Shown here: piece by piece, positions 31,533 to 41,546 of the stretch
How positions within the stretch are numbered: the first letter of the stretch is position 1
Layout: each line of letters opens with the position of its first letter
NCBI GenBank assembly: GCA_030144725.1
Contig: JASKMD010000010.1
Span: forward strand, 3,041,027-3,105,026
Source of the DNA: Haematococcus lacustris
Lineage: Eukaryota > Chlorophyta > Chlorophyceae > Chlamydomonadales > Haematococcaceae
DNA length: 64,000 nt
Direction of reading: 5' to 3'
Translations under genes and position numbers: made by a program
The notes under the pieces: generated by a model
The model's input: only the letters and a program-made list of their open reading frames with translations
The model's database searches: none
What the model was told of the DNA's origin: nothing

Positions 31533-32626
31533 TCGTCCATGCACGGAGATGGATACGAGTGGGCCTTGGAGGTTGCATTGTGTTCGGCAGTGTGGAGGGC
31601 ATTAGGTTTGCAGCTGATGCCAGGAGCGGTGTTAAGGGTTGCCCCAAATGTGAGAAAAGAGGCGCAGAGTCGCGCTGTTTGCAGGAGATGGGATGGTTTA
31701 ACCTATGCATGTTCAACACACCCGAGCTGAAGTGAACTGAACAACTGCAATGTTCATAACCAGCAAAAAGCACCAGCCGTAAACACTTACAACACCAGGC
31801 AGCGCGTGGTCGGTCTTTAACTCAACCGCTATGCTGCGGGTAGTAGCCAGCTAGTGGCAAGCCGTGCGGAACTCCTCCGGCCATGGTCCTTGGCTAAGGC
31901 GCCTGCCGCCCCTTGATACCGGTGAGGCCTGCTTCCTCGGCGACCACCTTTGCCAGCGGCAGAGCGTGTTGCGAACCCGGCTCAAACCAGCTCGCACAAC
32001 AGGCGTCGCCCGCGCTTCAGACGCTCACAAGCCCAACGCCTCATAGTCCTGCGTCAGGCGGCAGGTCGGGCCGGAGGGAGTCGAACCTTGGACCTTTGGA
32101 AACAGCTTGTACGCTGGTGGGGATGAGATGGGTTAGCGTCAGACCGTCCAACAAAAACACCCTGGGTTGGTGTGCAGTGGCACATTGGGTCGAACCATGA
32201 ATGCGGTCAGTGACGATGTTGAGGGAAGGTTAAGGTGAGAGTGGGGACTGAAGGGCAGTCAGGGCACCCAGCATCCTCCCAGCGCTGCTTGCAGGCTGGC
32301 AGCCCCACATGGCTGAGTGCTCAGGCCATGTTCAGTGAGACCCTGACCAGGTGGCACCTCAAACCTTCCACCCAGCCCCGCTCTCAATGCTCACAGCCTG
32401 ACCCAGCCCGGCAGACAGCTAGTCGACCACACAGCCACAGCACATCCGCACATCATCACAATGACCGCCAGCACAGATTCCCCATCTAGTCAGGGGTCAG
32501 GCAGAGGACGCGAACAATGCGGAGGTCAGGCACAGGACGGGCAAAGGGCGGGCAAAGGGCGGGCAAAGGGCGGGCGGATGGCAAGCGGAGGGCGGGCAGA
32601 GGGCGGGCGGGCGGGCGGCAGCTTAC
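31533..32626. other. Intergenic stretch with one tRNA-like B box
   Basis: No protein gene is supported. On the minus strand a perfect pol III B-box word, GGTTCGACTCC, lies at 32077-32087, with tRNA-like sequence on either side but no complete cloverleaf. The 32520-32620 stretch is a GGGCAAAGGGC-type imperfect repeat. The last short exon of the aldo-keto reductase may lie in this interval. Confidence 0.45.
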
Positions 32627-35600
32627 CTTTGCCCAGTACAGGCGTAGCTTGTGTTGTGCGCCCAGCCTGCTGATGTCATCCACCTGCAGTGCAGCCCGCC
32701 GCCAGCAGGCCTGTCCACCTGGCCTGGACCCCCCCTCACCCCGCCTCCCCAGAGCAAGGCCACAAAGCACACAGCACAGGCTGACAGCGCTCTGCCGCCC
32801 CCTTGGCCGGCAGTGCAGTTGCAGTGCAAGCTGGTCCCCCGCCTCCCCCTCCCCCCACCCAGCCCCCCTGCCCTGCCCCAGCCCCCACCCCATGCAAACC
32901 AGGTGCACCCAGCCCCCCTCCACACCGCCTGCCCACCCCTTGGTGCCCTCCACCCCCTCCGCCCCTGCTGCAGCCCCGCCCACCTCGTCCTGGCTCAGTC
33001 TGAAGCCAGCGTCCAGCCCCCCCTGCTGCCCCCCAGCCAGCTCAGGTGGGCCTGCGGGCGCCGGGGGGGGTCCCGCCTGTGCTGCTGCCAGGTACTCCCT
33101 CATGCGCTGTGGGCTGCTGGTGGTGGTGATGGGCACGTAGCCCTGCTGGATGCTCCAGCGCAGCAGCACCTGGCCTGCGGGCGATGCTGGCCACAGGCTG
33201 GGCGCTCACCCCCCCCCACACACACACACACCCACCCCCACACCCACCTTCATCATCACCTGGCCTGCGGGCGATGCTGGCCACAGGGTTCAGGCCACAG
33301 GCTGGGGGGTAGGCAGGGGTGGGGCAAGGGGACAGAGGGGGGTAGAATGGGGGAGCGGGGAGGGCAGGGGAGGTGTCAGGGCAGGGTGCCTAGGCAGGCA
33401 GGTTGAGAAATGGGGGCAGGGGCTGTCCCTATCACTCTGTACATGCAGCGCTGTAACTCCACTTCCAGCAGACAAGTGCTCACCCCCCCCCCCCCCCGCA
33501 CACACACAGCCATCACCACCCCCACCATCACCCACGCCCACTCAACACCCTGGACAACCTGCACTATTTAAATTAGGGAACGCAGTTATATGCTTGGTGT
33601 GACATCCCTGCTGAGGAGAGTGACTTGCCTGGTGTGACAGAGTGAGTTTCTGCCAGGCGCTGCAGCAGCTCCCTCAGCGGCAGCGCCCCTGCCGGCACCT
33701 CCTTGATGGTGAGGGGAGCCTGGGGGCTGTAAGCACTCACCACCACGCCTGCAGCCAGAGGCCCGACAAGAGCAGCAGGCAAGGCCTTGAGTGCAGGCAG
33801 TCAGGTTAGTAACAGTGGCTACGTCTGATTGACAGCAGGCCAGGCCAGGGCCAGGGTAGAAGGCAGTGGGTGCCGGATCAGGCTCAACGACCAGTGCCCT
33901 TGGCAGTGCCCAGTCTGAGCTCTCAACCCCGCCGCTGCCCTCCCCCCAGGGCCTCAGCAGCCAGGGTGGGGCGTGGGCCGGGAACTGCTGCAGGGGCTGG
34001 GCAATGGGGCCTGAGCAGGAAGGGGAGGGGGCCAGGGGCTGGGCCCAGCAGACAGCAGCAGGGGGGGCGAAGCGAAGCAGGACGGAGTGGAGGGCCCCCC
34101 CAGCAGCAGCAGGAGGCTACTCAGAGCCGCGGTGCCACTGCCCCTCTACCCCTACCCCTAAGCCTAAGCCTAATTCTAACCCCTGCCACTCCACCCTGCC
34201 ACTGCCCCTCTACTCTCAACGCCCCTCTCTCCCTCCCTCCCCTTGCCCTCTTGCCCTCTTGCCTGCCAACCCTCAGCTTCACTGCAGTGCCGCCTGCACT
34301 CCACCCCCTGCACCCACCCTCACAGCCTCCTGCTATGCCCTGCCCTGCCCCCTGCCTGCAGGCCTGCCCACCTGCCAGCCCCCTGCCCTGCTGGCCTGCC
34401 TGCCTGCCTGCCTGCCTTGTCACCGGCCCTGCCCCCGCACCGTGCTGGCGGCAGACCTCCCGCAGCTCCGGCTGCTGTAGGTGTGGGTGCGCCTCCACCT
34501 GGTTCACGGAGGGCTGCAGGCAGGCGGTGGTGGGCAGGCAGCAGGCAGGCAGGCCAGGAAACTCTGGGAGCCAGCCAGGGCGGCAGCCGGGGAGGAGGAG
34601 CAGCAGCAGAAACGGCAGGAGCAGGAGCAAGCAGCAAGGAAGGTCAGCTTGGCAAGAAGGCGCAGCAGCAGCAGGAGCAGCAGGCAGCAGACAGAGTAGG
34701 GTTAGGGTTAAGGTTAGGGTTAGGGTCGGACCACCAGGCAGCACAGCCACCGCTGCCACTGGTGCAGAACCCAGTGCTCTCTCCTCCCCCCTCCCTCCCC
34801 CTCTTTACCCCACCCCCCGCCCAGCTGACCCCCTCCCTCCCCCAGCACCCTGGCCCCCCCCGTGGCTCTGACCTTGATGCGAGCATAGCTCATGAGCTCC
34901 GTCAGCTGCTGCGCCGTGTAGTTGCTGACGCCAATGCTGCGGGCCAGGCCCCGGTCTACACACGCCTCCATGTCTGCCCACACCTGGGGTGGGGTGGGGT
35001 GGGGTGGGGTGGGGTGGGGTGGGGTGGGGTGGGGTGGGGTGGGGTGGGGTGGGGTGGGGTGGGGTGGGGTGGGGTGGGGTGGGGTGGGGTGGGGTGGGGT
35101 GGGGTGGGGTGGGGTGGGGTGGGGTGGGGTGGGGTGGGGTGGGGTGGGGTGGGGTGGGGTGGGGTGGGGTGGGGCGAGAGGGGGCCTGCTGATGCTGGGG
35201 TGGTCATAGAGGTGTCCAGGTTGGTGGGGTGGCCCCCTCACTATACCCTGCTGCAGGTGACCAGCTGCTCTCTTGCGCCTGCTGATGCCCCTGGCCTGCT
35301 GTCATGTCTGCTGCCCCCCACCTTGCGGTAGTCCAGGTCAGGCGTGAAGGGGGAGTGCACCAGCAGCAGGTCCACCTGATCCAGGCCAAGGCGGCTGAGG
35401 CATGCGGGCACCGCCTGCGGGGTGTGGCGGCAGGCTGGGCGAGCACTTGTCCAGCAAGGTGGTGAGGGGAAGGTGCGGATCCACGGGCCAGCCACTCAGG
35501 GATCCAGTGAAGTCCCCCACACCCCACACCCCTGCTTGCCGCCTCCCACCTTGGGCACATCTGCCAGGCCTTTGAACAGCTTGGTGGTGATGAACAGCTG

Positions 35601-36112
35601 CTGGCGGCTGGCCCCAGGACGCGCCAGGAAGGTCCGCAGCGCCACCCCCACCTCCCTCTCCGTGCCGTACCTGGACCCACACAGCGCAGCCGCAGCCCCC
35701 CAGCTCATCAGCATCCAGGGCTAGGCGGGAAGCAGGGACGCTGGGAGTCTGCTGCCCTCACCCCCTGCTCCTGCCCCTGCTCCTGCTCCCTGCCCTCGCC
35801 TCGCCTCACATCTCCGCCGCATCAATGTGGGTCAGGCCGCAGTCCAGGGCGCTGGTCACCGCTGCCACTACCTCCTGGGACAGGGGCAGTGCCTCGTCGT
35901 TGGTGTCCACACCTGCTTGCAGCAACGGTACACCACATGCGCTGCCTGTATGGCACAGCCCGTGTGGTGCCACCTGTGCTACTGCCCACTTCCCAGTTTT
36001 CACTCAAACCATGGTCAGTCACTTCATGGATGCTGATGTGGCAGCACCTTTGAAGACATCTCTGTTGAAATGCTTCGTTCCCGTACCGAAGCCTACGATC
36101 GGGATACACGGC
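32627..36112 (-). CDS. Aldo-keto reductase
   Basis: This is an NADPH-dependent oxidoreductase of the AKR superfamily (TIM barrel); the substrate is unknown. Nine exons join in phase: 36112-36048, 35912-35810, 35670-35550, 35414-35322, 34983-34873, 34513-34441, 33748-33629, 33174-32984 and 32683-32627. Blocks in order are IPIVGFGTGTKHF, CGLTHIDAAEMYGTEREVG, QQLFITTKLF, QVDLLLVHSPF, RSIGVSNYTAQQLTEL, NQVEAHPHLQQPEL, VVVSAYSPQAPL, QVLLRWSIQQGYVPITTTS and FRLSQDE. The catalytic tetrad Asp, Tyr, Lys and His is visible in the second to fourth blocks. The usual Lys of the IPK-type cofactor loop is replaced by IT. The intron after exon 7 has a GC donor (GCAAGT). The start codon lies upstream of 36112, in an exon I could not fix, and a final short exon below 32627 is likely. 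Confidence 0.88.
34697..34727 (+). repeat. Interstitial TTAGGG repeat
   Basis: About five units of (T)TAGGG with one variant (TTAAGG) lie in an intron of the aldo-keto reductase gene. Shorter tracts in the complementary form CCCTAA occur at 37846-37861 and 54749-54767, and degenerate ones at 5607-5640 and 34145-34175. Confidence 0.8.
34986..35175. repeat. GGGGT pentanucleotide satellite at a splice acceptor
   Basis: About 38 perfect copies of GGGGT lie in the aldo-keto reductase intron between exons 4 and 5. On the sense strand it is (ACCCC)n and ends exactly at the acceptor CCCCAG of exon 5, so the satellite itself supplies the pyrimidine tract. The G-rich strand can form G-quadruplexes. 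Confidence 0.95.
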
Positions 36113-36811
36113 CTGCAGCAACCAGCCGCGCATCACTGCTCCTTCGTGGCGCAGCGTGTCGAGGAGCGGCGTCAGCGCGGATGGTCGCGCGAGAGGCACC
36201 TGGGGGTAGATATCGACGCGAGAGGTAGACGGTGCATCTCTGAGTGTCGTCGGTCGTAATAGTGGAAGCGCGTTGCACGGGGAGCCGTGTGCTGATCTTT
36301 AAGAAGTCACTAAGATATGCCATGTCGATGCCGGGTTACCCCAGCAACGAAGTCGGTCCCAATGGCAGCCCAATCATAGTACCAAGGGTCAATGTAACCC
36401 TGCCCTTTTACGTTACATAAGGATTACAGGTCTAGGTGGTAGGGTGCGAATGCTGCCGCAGCGCTAGGCTGAACCTTTCCATAGGTAAACATGTTGCAGG
36501 GCACATTCAGCAGCTTGGGAGCGTTCCACCCCGATCGGTGCGAATAATTTGTCAGCCTGGAGGATCCATGTGGGGGTGTATTACTTGCGGCTGAGATTCA
36601 ATTCCACGAATTCGGAGCTGCCGGAGGTTCAGATGCAGCACAATTTGTAGTCGCTGCCTGCTTCACTTGCTGAGCTCCGCCGCTTAATCTGAAGAAATCA
36701 AAGTATCACTCTCGTTCTTGGCCGTTTTGAGCCACGCAAACATATCTAGTAGAGTTCCTCAGCCAGCTTATTTCCGCGGCTTACTCGTCGATTACCTTTC
36801 ACCTAGCTCGA
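36113..36811. promoter_or_regulatory. Divergent intergenic region, aldo-keto reductase / LHC-like gene
   Basis: The aldo-keto reductase (minus) and the LHC-like gene (plus) start on opposite sides of this interval, which also holds the unresolved first exon of the reductase. The part from 36320 to 36800 is more AT-rich than average. No specific motif is claimed. Confidence 0.35.
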
Positions 36812-39308
36812 ATGGCTGTACAGATGCTGAACCGTTCGTCTTGCCTGCGTGGTGTGGCCGCGCGGTCCCCCTCCTCCTCCACCTCGAGACGGAGTGTGGT
36901 GGCCCAAGCGCAGCAAGTTCCCAAGTTTGGGCTCGATGCTAGCGAGGGTATTTTCGGTTTTAAACCATTTGCCGAGGTAAGTTGAATAGAGGTGAATAGA
37001 GGGTGCACAATTGTGAGCTGTGAGAGTTTTGAGGTAGGGAGTCGGTGCGCCTGCGTTGGTGTATACCACTAAGCAGCAGTTTGCAATTGTAGTGAGAGGC
37101 GTAGTTAATTGAGCCGCTCAGCTGAGTCGAGTCGAGTGTTTACATGTTGCAGACTGCGCATGTCTTGCTCGATGTCAAACACTTGCTCTGCCTGCGCTGT
37201 GCTGTGACCTTGCAGTTGTGGACTGGTCGCCTGGCTCAGCTTGGGTTCGTGTCCTCCATGGTGGCTGAGGCCGTGACTGGCAAGGTAAGGAACTTGCACC
37301 TCCCAGCTGCTGTTGCTGTGCTGCTGCGCCATGACACTGCACCAACCACTTTTGTCCCGCACTGATGACAAGCCTTGCTGCCTGATGCCATGAGAGGCAA
37401 TGCTCGTGAATATGATTGAGCGTTGCAGAGGTTGAGGACTGTGCCTGGCTGTGCCATTGGATGTGGCTGCTGCAGGGCACGCTCGCACAATTGAATATCA
37501 TGGCCCCTGGGCAGCCTGACTACCTGGTGCTGGGGCTGCTGTGCGCTGTGTTTGGCGGCGCCACCCTGGTGGCCACAGCTGACACCCTGAACAAGCTGCG
37601 CAACAAGCAGCTCAGCAGCAGGTAAGGTGAAGTGAGCGAGAGCCGTCTCTCCCAAGAGTTTTCAGCCCCCCACTACACAGTGCTCTGAGTCAGGCTATAT
37701 CTCACACTCCTCACACCTTGTCACTGTCTAGAGTAGACCTCAGCAAGCCACTCTCATGCCCTCTCTCACGGCTGCACTGTGCCTTCTCAGCTGTGCGCCC
37801 CCTGCTGTCCTTTGTAGTGACATGACATGTCCTTTGCAGTGACATATCCCTAACCCTAACCTGACCTCAACCTTTTGCAGTGACATTGCGCGCTACAAGA
37901 ACTTCCTGGCTCTGAACAATGAGGCGGCCTACAAGGCCGAGGCCGCAGCCATGAAGGCGCGGGGCGACTTCACCTCCCTGGGCAGTGACGCCGCGGCCAT
38001 AGCTGAGGCCAAGGCAGCGGGCAGCCCGGTGGACTCCTTCCTCTCCACCAACGAGGTGGCTGAGGGCAGTGCGGCGGCAAGGTGAGGGTGAGGGTGAGGG
38101 CAAGGGGGTGAGCTGTGTGGAGGTGGGAGGTGCAGTGATGCCCATGTGACAGTGTTGACGCAAGGTGAAGGTATGCCATGTGGACTGTGTCATACATATG
38201 TATGATGGGTAGGGTGATGTGGGTGAGAGGGTATGTAGTAACTGGGCCGGGTGTCAATGGGTGGGCAGGTGAGGGCGACCAGAGGTGGGCTTTGCATTTG
38301 AGGTTTGGGAGCAACAGGAGAGTGGGTCGGCCGCTGCTGGTTATGCTCAAGGATGAGGGGCGCAGGGGTAGGTCATGGGTTTGAGTCAGGGGCTGATGGG
38401 AAGGGGACAGCGTCCAGGTGAGATAAGAGCTGTTGCTTGCCAGCGAGTTGTCGTCCACCTGGCCTGCTGCTGTTGTCCCGTCTGCAGGGAGATGAAGGCC
38501 AGCAGCAGTGCTGAGGCACCCAAGAGGGTGAGAGCAGGGCTGGCCAGTGCTTGTGCTGTCAGGAAGGTCACTTAGTTTGGACTCTTCATTGTGTGTGTGG
38601 CATAGCCATGATCAAGCTGTCAACCACACCATCAGCCTGGTGTGTTGGCCAGGGGCCCACTGACAGGGGCCAGGGCTTGCTTGGGACCCATCTTGCCATA
38701 AGCTGGCAGTACTGACTGCTGTGACATCCTCTGTCTTCCCGCCTGAGCCTGAGGGCGCTAAGCAGACGGCCTACTGCCTACACCCCACATGCAGGATGTG
38801 CTGGATGAGCTGATGATGTCGCCTGGCAGCGAGTTCCGCTATGCCCAGGAGGTTGAGATGAGGAATGGGAGGTGAGGGGGAGGGTGCACCAGCAGGGAGC
38901 ATACCAGGGATCGGGCAGGTCTGGGTGGGGCGCTGCTGGCAGAGTGTTGCGGTGCGGGTGAGCCCCACAGTACAAGCCAGGGGGCGTAGGAATGGGGCTC
39001 AGTGTGGTTGGCCAAGTGCTGAGCCTGCCTCCTAGCGTTGGCCAGGGGCTGTGGGGCTTGCCTGACCCAGCCCTCTTGGCCGTGTACGCTGCCTCACCGC
39101 ATTCCTTGCCTCCGCCCCTGACCCTTACCCTGACCCTTCTAAGGCACATCAAGCCACCCTAGCCCTTCCCCTCTCCCCCTCCAGGTGGGCCATGTTGGGC
39201 TTCCTCGCGGCCATTCTCGTGGAGGCCGGCACTGGGTCGGGCATCATAGGCCAGTGCATCATGTACCTCAAATGGGCAAACATCCTAGGGGCTGACTCAG
39301 GCTTCTGA
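36812..39308 (+). CDS. LHC-like (PSBS/SEP-type) thylakoid membrane protein
   Basis: Members of this superfamily bind or manage chlorophyll and carotenoids in thylakoids and are often tied to photoprotection or photosystem assembly. Seven exons join in phase: 36812-36976, 37216-37284, 37476-37621, 37881-38081, 38488-38527, 38795-38871 and 39185-39308, 273 residues. The first about 33 residues (MLNRSSCLRGVAARS) look like a plastid transit peptide. Next comes a PSBS-like helix, GFKPFAELWTGRLAQLGFVS then EAVTGKGTLAQLN, and a second hydrophobic segment, YLVLGLLCAVFGGATLVATA. A charged linker follows, then a C-terminal LHC helix with the motif EVEMRNGRWAMLGFLAA and GTGSGIIGQ. The conserved Glu and Asn/Arg pairs typical of LHC helices are visible. 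It is not canonical four-helix PSBS. A stress-enhanced or photosystem I maintenance-type LHC-like protein is possible. Confidence 0.85.
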
Positions 39309-39420
39309 CCGGCTCCAGAGTCCCTGACGCTCCAGGGCACTGAGCGCCCGCAGCAAAGCCAGGGCGATACTGGGCTGACTCCGGAGCATGAGGGCGCTGG
39401 CCTGCTGGTGGTAGCCTTGG

Positions 39421-39452
39421 CCCTGTACAGGGTCACCACCACCCTGTACAGG
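39421..39452. repeat. Pair of CCCTGTACAGGG palindromes
   Basis: Two copies of the perfect 12-bp palindrome CCCTGTACAGGG lie about 20 bases apart, just after the LHC-like gene (39421-39432 and 39441-39452). They could form hairpins in the 3' end of its transcript. Confidence 0.7.
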
Positions 39453-39737
39453 GCCTGACAAGCTGGGTAGTGACGCCCTGGCAGCATGGCAACACAGCTG
39501 GCAAGCCCTCATCCCTGGCCTGGGGGAGAGGCGACCATCGTTGCCACCAGGGCCCAAGGGCTGGGCTTGCGCCAGTCAGACCAGCAGGTGGAAGGGAGGG
39601 TGGCGCTCACAGCACCAGCTGCTGCTGATAGCAAGCAGCCAGGGGTTACTGACCACGAGACGAGCAGTGGCTGTGGAGTGTACGTAAGCATGTTAATTCA
39701 ATGCTTGACTGCAACAGGTGATGCACTAGTGCTGCAT

Positions 39738-40237
39738 NNNNNNNNNNNNNNNNNNNNNNNNNNNNNNNNNNNNNNNNNNNNNNNNNNNNNNNNNNNNNNN
39801 NNNNNNNNNNNNNNNNNNNNNNNNNNNNNNNNNNNNNNNNNNNNNNNNNNNNNNNNNNNNNNNNNNNNNNNNNNNNNNNNNNNNNNNNNNNNNNNNNNNN
39901 NNNNNNNNNNNNNNNNNNNNNNNNNNNNNNNNNNNNNNNNNNNNNNNNNNNNNNNNNNNNNNNNNNNNNNNNNNNNNNNNNNNNNNNNNNNNNNNNNNNN
40001 NNNNNNNNNNNNNNNNNNNNNNNNNNNNNNNNNNNNNNNNNNNNNNNNNNNNNNNNNNNNNNNNNNNNNNNNNNNNNNNNNNNNNNNNNNNNNNNNNNNN
40101 NNNNNNNNNNNNNNNNNNNNNNNNNNNNNNNNNNNNNNNNNNNNNNNNNNNNNNNNNNNNNNNNNNNNNNNNNNNNNNNNNNNNNNNNNNNNNNNNNNNN
40201 NNNNNNNNNNNNNNNNNNNNNNNNNNNNNNNNNNNNN
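39738..40237. other. Assembly gap of 500 N
   Basis: Exactly 500 unknown bases mark a scaffold join of arbitrary length. Sequence order across this point rests on scaffolding, not on read-through. Confidence 0.99.
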
Positions 40238-41120
40238 GACCGTGTTGCGCAATAGTCGGTGGCTGCAGCCTGAGGGCACCGTCCTGCCCAGCCTAACCCT
40301 TGCTCCCCCAGCACCCGGCCAGCGGCGCTCAGCGCGGTTAGGTCATGGCGAGAATGTGGGCCTGGCCGTGGCATGTGCATGCCCTGACTCGCATGGCATG
40401 GCACTATGGGCCTGAGGGTACCAAGGGGTGAGCCATTGGCGACTAGCGCCACCCTTGGATTCTTATCCTCAGTATCGCGGGGAGCCCAGGCTTGGATGGG
40501 ATTAGGCCCACCTTGTCCTGCCCGTAGCGAGTCTCTAAGTGCCTTGACCTGTGTTGCCATGTGCTGTGACCTACACTTTCACGTAGTGCGCCTCAATGCT
40601 GTACCACCACCTTGCGCACTGGGGGGAAGTTAGTGCCAGGTCCCAGCGCATGCTTACAGCGCGACAGCTGTCACAACACACAAGGTGACCGGACATAATG
40701 CGTAACAAGGGCGGGTGCCTCTCATGTTGTTAACTCCTTAGCCAGATTAGGCGCAATTGTGGCGTTGTGCGCAGACTACATCTCTAGTTTAGGTGTTGTG
40801 GCGAGGGCTGATCATTGGTGCATGTTGATTGGTTCCTTGATGCTGATTGGCCGTGCTGACTCAGACGGCAGTTACATTACCCTGGATCTCCACACTTGCT
40901 AGGCACTTAAGGACTGAGTTGTTGCTGCTTCAGCAGCTTGAGATACCTCATTGTAACCCGCCAGTCTACCAAGCGTCGAGGCACTCCCCAAGCCCAAGTC
41001 GTAAAGGGAACCGTGTGGATTGAGCCCACGTCTTTCCTGTCCCCCTGCCCCGTCTGCAACATCAGAGGGCCAGCTAGGGCGGACGAAACACTGCCTATCT
41101 CAAGCTTATCCTGACGTGGC
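40238..41120. other. Intergenic stretch after the gap
   Basis: No gene was recognised. It contains the first copy of a 27-bp direct repeat (40640-40666) whose second copy lies at 41520-41546. Confidence 0.5.
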
Positions 41121-41546
41121 ATGAGCGCTATGTCCGTCGACGGTGCTTCGAACGCCGGCGACGCGGGCGGCTCGAGTGGCATCCCCACCTACGGCTCCCG
41201 CTTCAGTTCCGCCACCTCGTTCGGCGTCAAGCACCCGCTGCCTTCTTCCGGTACAGTGCTGTCGCCTTATGAGCTGGATCGGTCTTTTCAGTGCGTTCAG
41301 AGCGCGCTTCATGTGCTCTGCGACGATGCCGAGCTGTCGAGCGACCGCGCTCTCGCGCTTGTGCTTCGTAAGCTGCCCAGCCGCGCGGCTGCGGCATTCA
41401 GCGATGGTTATGTAAAGCATTCTGTCATCCAGGAGTATCAGGCCCGGTACGAGGAGCTCGACGACGAGAGCGCTTTGGACTCCGCCCAATGCATTGAGAT
41501 GTTCCTGGCTATCGTCCGCGTCCCAGCGCATGCTTACAGCGCGACA
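40640..41546. repeat. 27-bp direct repeat pair, 880 bp apart
   Basis: The word GTCCCAGCGCATGCTTACAG plus GCGACA occurs at 40640-40666 and 41520-41546. The second copy is at the end of the open part of the first exon of the unknown gene and directly abuts repeat R2 copy 1. Confidence 0.9.

Noticed and set aside
34956..35209. GWGGV and HPTPP repeat proteins
   Set aside because: They are translations of the GGGGT satellite inside an aldo-keto reductase intron.
39486..40560. Open frames crossing the N block
   Set aside because: They exist only because unknown bases cannot create stops.
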